A stretch of DNA of 16,681 nt. Origin: an uncultured Bacteroidota bacterium. GTDB taxonomy: Bacteria; Bacteroidota; Ignavibacteria; UBA10030; UBA8401. The translations under genes were made by a program, and so were the position numbers. The notes under the pieces were generated by a model. That model was not told the origin of the DNA. It made no database searches and was given only the letters and a program-made list of their open reading frames with translations. Positions 13,854-16,681 of this stretch are shown here, piece after piece (positions within the stretch are counted from its first letter, which is position 1; every line of letters starts with the position of its first letter). The stretch covers positions 1 through 16,681 of the forward strand of contig CALETH010000139.1 in assembly GCA_937920105.1 (NCBI GenBank), given 5' to 3'.

Positions 13854-15239
13854 ATGAAAATCTTTTTTACCATTCTCGTTTTTACTACACTTTCGTTTTC
13901 ACAAAAACTTCCGACAAAAGAAAATTCTTACATTGCAAAAGTTGGAAATGTATTTATTTCCGAAGAAGAATTTGTAACACGATTTGAATTTTCTCCCGCC
14001 TTACATCGTAAAAGTTCTTCTGTAGAATATGATAAAAGAGAATTTCTTATTTCACTTATTGCAGAAAAACTTTTATCACAACAAGCACAGCGGATTGGAT
14101 TGAATGATTCATCATTTTATGATGGTTTTTCTGATATTCACAAAATGCTGCTTCGTGATGAATTGTATAGAAAAGAAATTTCACAAAAAGTACAACTTTC
14201 CGAAAAAGAAATTCAACAAGGAATCCGTGAAGCAACAAAAGAAATTTTTCTTTCCTATTTTTTTTGTGAAAGAGAAGAAGATGCACAATTTTTATATTTA
14301 CAACTAAAAAATAATAAAATTCTTGAAATAGATTCTTCTTTTGCAGTTTTTACAGATACAATAACTGTTGTGTGGGGAGAAGCAGAGCCATCAATAGAAA
14401 AAACTGCATACACTACACCAATTGGAACAACCTCTCCACCGGTTTTTGCCGGAAACGGCTTTTATATCATTCAACCAAAAAAAAACCAGCGGAGTGATTA
14501 TTACTCATCATTACCACCGCAATCATTGCGAAAACAGGTGGAAAAAATTCTTCATACACGAAAAGAGAAAGAATATTTTGAAAAATATCTTCAACAATTT
14601 TTAAAAAATAAAATTGGATATTCCAAACCCGAAATATTTACAACACTTGCCAAAACACTTTCCGAAATTTTTCCTCATGATACAACATCAGAAACTCTAT
14701 TCACTTCTGAAAATATTCACACCGCAAAGCAAAAACTTTCGTTATCTTTGCAAGATACATTTGTAGTTTTTCAAAATAAGTATTGGTCATTAGAATATGT
14801 AATAGAAAAACTGCGAGAGAAAAAGTTTTTTCTTTCTCCGGCAAAAAATTCCTATCAGATAATTGGAAATCAATTACATACCTATATAACAGTTTTGGTG
14901 CAACAGGAATTATTAGCAGAAGAAGCAAAAAATCAAAAATTAGACACAAGTTCTGCAATCAAAAAGAAAATAACGATGTGGTATGATGCAGCGTTGGCAA
15001 CAAAACTACAAATGTTGTTGAAAAATCAAAACATTGATATAGAAAAATATATTGTTGCTCTTGCAGAGCAAGAGGGTGTGGAAACGTACGATGAACGAAT
15101 AAAAAATATTGAAGTTACTCCAATTCCTATGATGACTTTTCGTATTCTTGGTTTTGGTGGGAGAATGTTTGAAGTTCCATTTTTAGAAAAGCATATCGAG
15201 TGGATAGGGATTGATACGGGAAAGAAAATTGTTCCGTAA
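13854..15239 (+). CDS. SurA/PpiC-like periplasmic folding factor (putative peptidyl-prolyl isomerase family)
   Basis: The 461-residue protein has a signal peptide (MKIFFTILVFTTLSFSQ). Residues 26-110 match the SurA/PrsA N-terminal helical pattern (IAKVGNVFISEEEFVTRFEFSP, then FLISLIAEKLLSQQAQRIGL). A degenerate parvulin-like segment is suggested at about 130-210 (YTTPIGTTSPPVFAGNGFYIIQP). A long helical second half (about 225-415) and a short conserved-looking tail (FRILGFGGRMFEVPFLEKH) follow. SurA-type proteins chaperone outer-membrane barrels and secreted proteins in the periplasm; many keep the fold without isomerase activity, and the rotamase segment here looks too diverged to assume catalysis. 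The context, near a TonB receptor, a PorV-like barrel and T9SS cargo, fits such a task. The gene starts 122 nt after the amylase and has no strong ribosome-binding site. Confidence 0.72.
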   Translation: MKIFFTILVFTTLSFSQKLPTKENSYIAKVGNVFISEEEFVTRFEFSPALHRKSSSVEYDKREFLISLIAEKLLSQQAQRIGLNDSSFYDGFSDIHKMLLRDELYRKEISQKVQLSEKEIQQGIREATKEIFLSYFFCEREEDAQFLYLQLKNNKILEIDSSFAVFTDTITVVWGEAEPSIEKTAYTTPIGTTSPPVFAGNGFYIIQPKKNQRSDYYSSLPPQSLRKQVEKILHTRKEKEYFEKYLQQFLKNKIGYSKPEIFTTLAKTLSEIFPHDTTSETLFTSENIHTAKQKLSLSLQDTFVVFQNKYWSLEYVIEKLREKKFFLSPAKNSYQIIGNQLHTYITVLVQQELLAEEAKNQKLDTSSAIKKKITMWYDAALATKLQMLLKNQNIDIEKYIVALAEQEGVETYDERIKNIEVTPIPMMTFRILGFGGRMFEVPFLEKHIEWIGIDTGKKIVP

Positions 15240-15285
15240 AGATTATAGCAAAAAGTATTTATTAACTAATTAAAAGGATAAAACT

Positions 15286-16681
15286 ATGAAAAAAAAGGTA
15301 GTCATGCTCTTGTTCGTAATATCCGTGCAAATTTTTGCGCAAAAAATTTTTATGGACAAACCAAAAATTGATGAAAGAATTGAATTATTAAGTATAGTTT
15401 TTAGGCTTGCAGAAAGTGAAGAATATAGCACGACTTTCTTTAAATCCTATACAGATGCAATTCACCAGCACTTTGAACCATATAAAAAACATGAATTGAT
15501 AGAGTTTGTAAAAAAAATACGTGAAAAAAATGGAATAGGTTTTGATGCGGTAATGAAAATGGCAATTTATATAGATAAAGATTTAAAACCTTTAGTAAAG
15601 TTTAACGATATAATACCTGAGGAAAGGTGGGGAAAAGAAAATGCGGAAAACTTTTTGAGTTTATTACAAAAATTTTATATAGATGCAAAGTGTAAAGTTT
15701 TTTTTGAAAATAATGAACCTTTATATGTGAATATAAAAGAAAAATTTTTACCCATCTATGAAAAATTAGATTTAGGATGGTATCATACTTTTTATGGTAA
15801 AGAACCTAAAGAAAAATTTACTATTGTTATAGGAGCAGGAAATGGAGGTGGAAATTATGGACCATCAATTAATTATGCAAATGGTGAAAAAGAAGTATAT
15901 GCTATTATGGGAGTTTGGAAAACAGATAGTTCAGGAATGGCTGAATTTAATCTTAATGAATATTTTCCTACGTTACTTCATGAATTTAATCATTCTTTTG
16001 TAAATTATTTATTAGAAAAATATAAACATACACTTAAAAATAGTGGAGAAAAAATTTTTGATGCCGTAAAAAATGAAATGCTTAATCAAGCATATACTAA
16101 TTGGGAAATCATGTTTAATGAAGCATTAGTTCGCGCTTCTGTAATTAAGTATATGAAAGACCAACATTTCTCTCAATCTGAAATTGATACAGAGATAGGC
16201 GAACAATTAAGAAGGGGGTTTTTGTGGATAAATGAACTTGTTCTCGAACTTGAAAATTATGATAAACAAAGAACAATATATCCTACATTAGAAAGTTATA
16301 TGCCTAAACTTGTTGATGCATATAAAACCTACACAACTAATATAGATAACTATACAAATGAGTATGATAAAAAAAGACCAAAAGTAATTTCTATAAATGA
16401 ATTTAAAAATGGAGATATTAATGTAGATGCAAGGATAAAAAAAATAACTATAAATTTTGATAGACCGCTTTTTGGTAAAGGTTCTTCTATATCAGAAGGG
16501 GAAAAAGGAGAAGAAGCATTTCCTAAATTTGGAAAAATAAAATATTCTGAAGATAAAAACTCTCTTATATTGGAGGTTGAATTACACTCTAATAAGGAAT
16601 ATCAATTTACTTTAACAGGGAGGTCTTTTAAATCTCAAGAGAAAATATCTATAAAAGATTATTTAATTGAATTTAAAACAA
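15286..16681 (+). CDS. DUF4932-like secreted zinc-metallopeptidase candidate (cut by window edge)
   Basis: The frame is open from the ATG at 15286 to the window end (465 complete codons), so the C-terminus is missing. AAAAGGAT 5 nt upstream acts as ribosome-binding site. The protein begins with a signal peptide (MKKKVVMLLFVISVQIFAQ), then PKIDERIELLSIVFRLAE, the usual opening of DUF4932 proteins. HEFNH at 232-236 is an HExxH zinc motif, and Glu279 in FNEALVRA is the likely third ligand. From about residue 365 a beta-rich segment (RPKVISINEF, then KKITINFDRPLF) resembles a bacterial Ig-like domain. The family is common in Bacteroidota but poorly characterised; peptidase activity is inferred from the motif. 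It lies 46 nt after the SurA-like gene and may be co-transcribed with it. A sorting domain could follow outside the window. Confidence 0.82.
   Translation, partial: MKKKVVMLLFVISVQIFAQKIFMDKPKIDERIELLSIVFRLAESEEYSTTFFKSYTDAIHQHFEPYKKHELIEFVKKIREKNGIGFDAVMKMAIYIDKDLKPLVKFNDIIPEERWGKENAENFLSLLQKFYIDAKCKVFFENNEPLYVNIKEKFLPIYEKLDLGWYHTFYGKEPKEKFTIVIGAGNGGGNYGPSINYANGEKEVYAIMGVWKTDSSGMAEFNLNEYFPTLLHEFNHSFVNYLLEKYKHTLKNSGEKIFDAVKNEMLNQAYTNWEIMFNEALVRASVIKYMKDQHFSQSEIDTEIGEQLRRGFLWINELVLELENYDKQRTIYPTLESYMPKLVDAYKTYTTNIDNYTNEYDKKRPKVISINEFKNGDINVDARIKKITINFDRPLFGKGSSISEGEKGEEAFPKFGKIKYSEDKNSLILEVELHSNKEYQFTLTGRSFKSQEKISIKDYLIEFKT

Overview
The window is AT-rich and densely packed with genes for exported proteins. 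Every gene whose N-terminus is visible encodes a signal peptide or a likely one. Two proteins end in the sorting domain beginning SQNYPNPFNPTT, a third ends in a VVPNPY-type C-terminal domain, and a PorV/PorQ-family barrel is encoded among them. Together these point to the type IX secretion system (T9SS) and to the Bacteroidota/Chlorobiota (FCB) group, most likely an Ignavibacteria-like lineage. The taxon is inferred from protein signatures only.

Layout. A minus-strand gene runs off the left edge (288 to 1) and encodes the N-terminus of a secreted leucine-rich-repeat protein. A 222-bp divergent intergenic region follows. Seven plus-strand genes then fill the rest: a TonB-dependent receptor (511-3369), a 1245-residue secreted protein with IDND-type acidic repeats and a fibronectin-III-like domain (3536-7273), a PorV/PorQ-family barrel (7473-8492), a non-catalytic secreted protein made of about four carbohydrate-binding-like modules with a T9SS tail (8634-10631), a secreted GH13 alpha-amylase-family enzyme with a T9SS tail (10954-13731), a SurA/PpiC-like periplasmic folding factor (13854-15239), and a DUF4932-like zinc-metallopeptidase candidate that runs off the right edge (15286 onward).

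How the genes may work together (inference). The GH13 enzyme would cut alpha-glucan at the cell surface, the module protein would hold the polymer, the TonB receptor could import products, the PorV-like barrel could escort the sorting-domain proteins to the cell surface, and the SurA-like protein would help fold barrels or cargo. No SusD-like lipoprotein is present, so this would be a non-canonical arrangement if it is functionally one unit. The gaps of 122-322 bp and a good terminator at 10780-10817 argue against a single simple operon.

Intergenic DNA is rich in small repeats: three copies of a GTCATTCC...GGAATCCA palindrome, two clear copies (plus one degenerate) of a GTAGGAAYGG...TTCC hairpin, a dense run of hairpins at 10671-10863, and heptamer-period repeats next to several gene ends. 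No RNA genes, insertion sequences or CRISPR arrays were seen.
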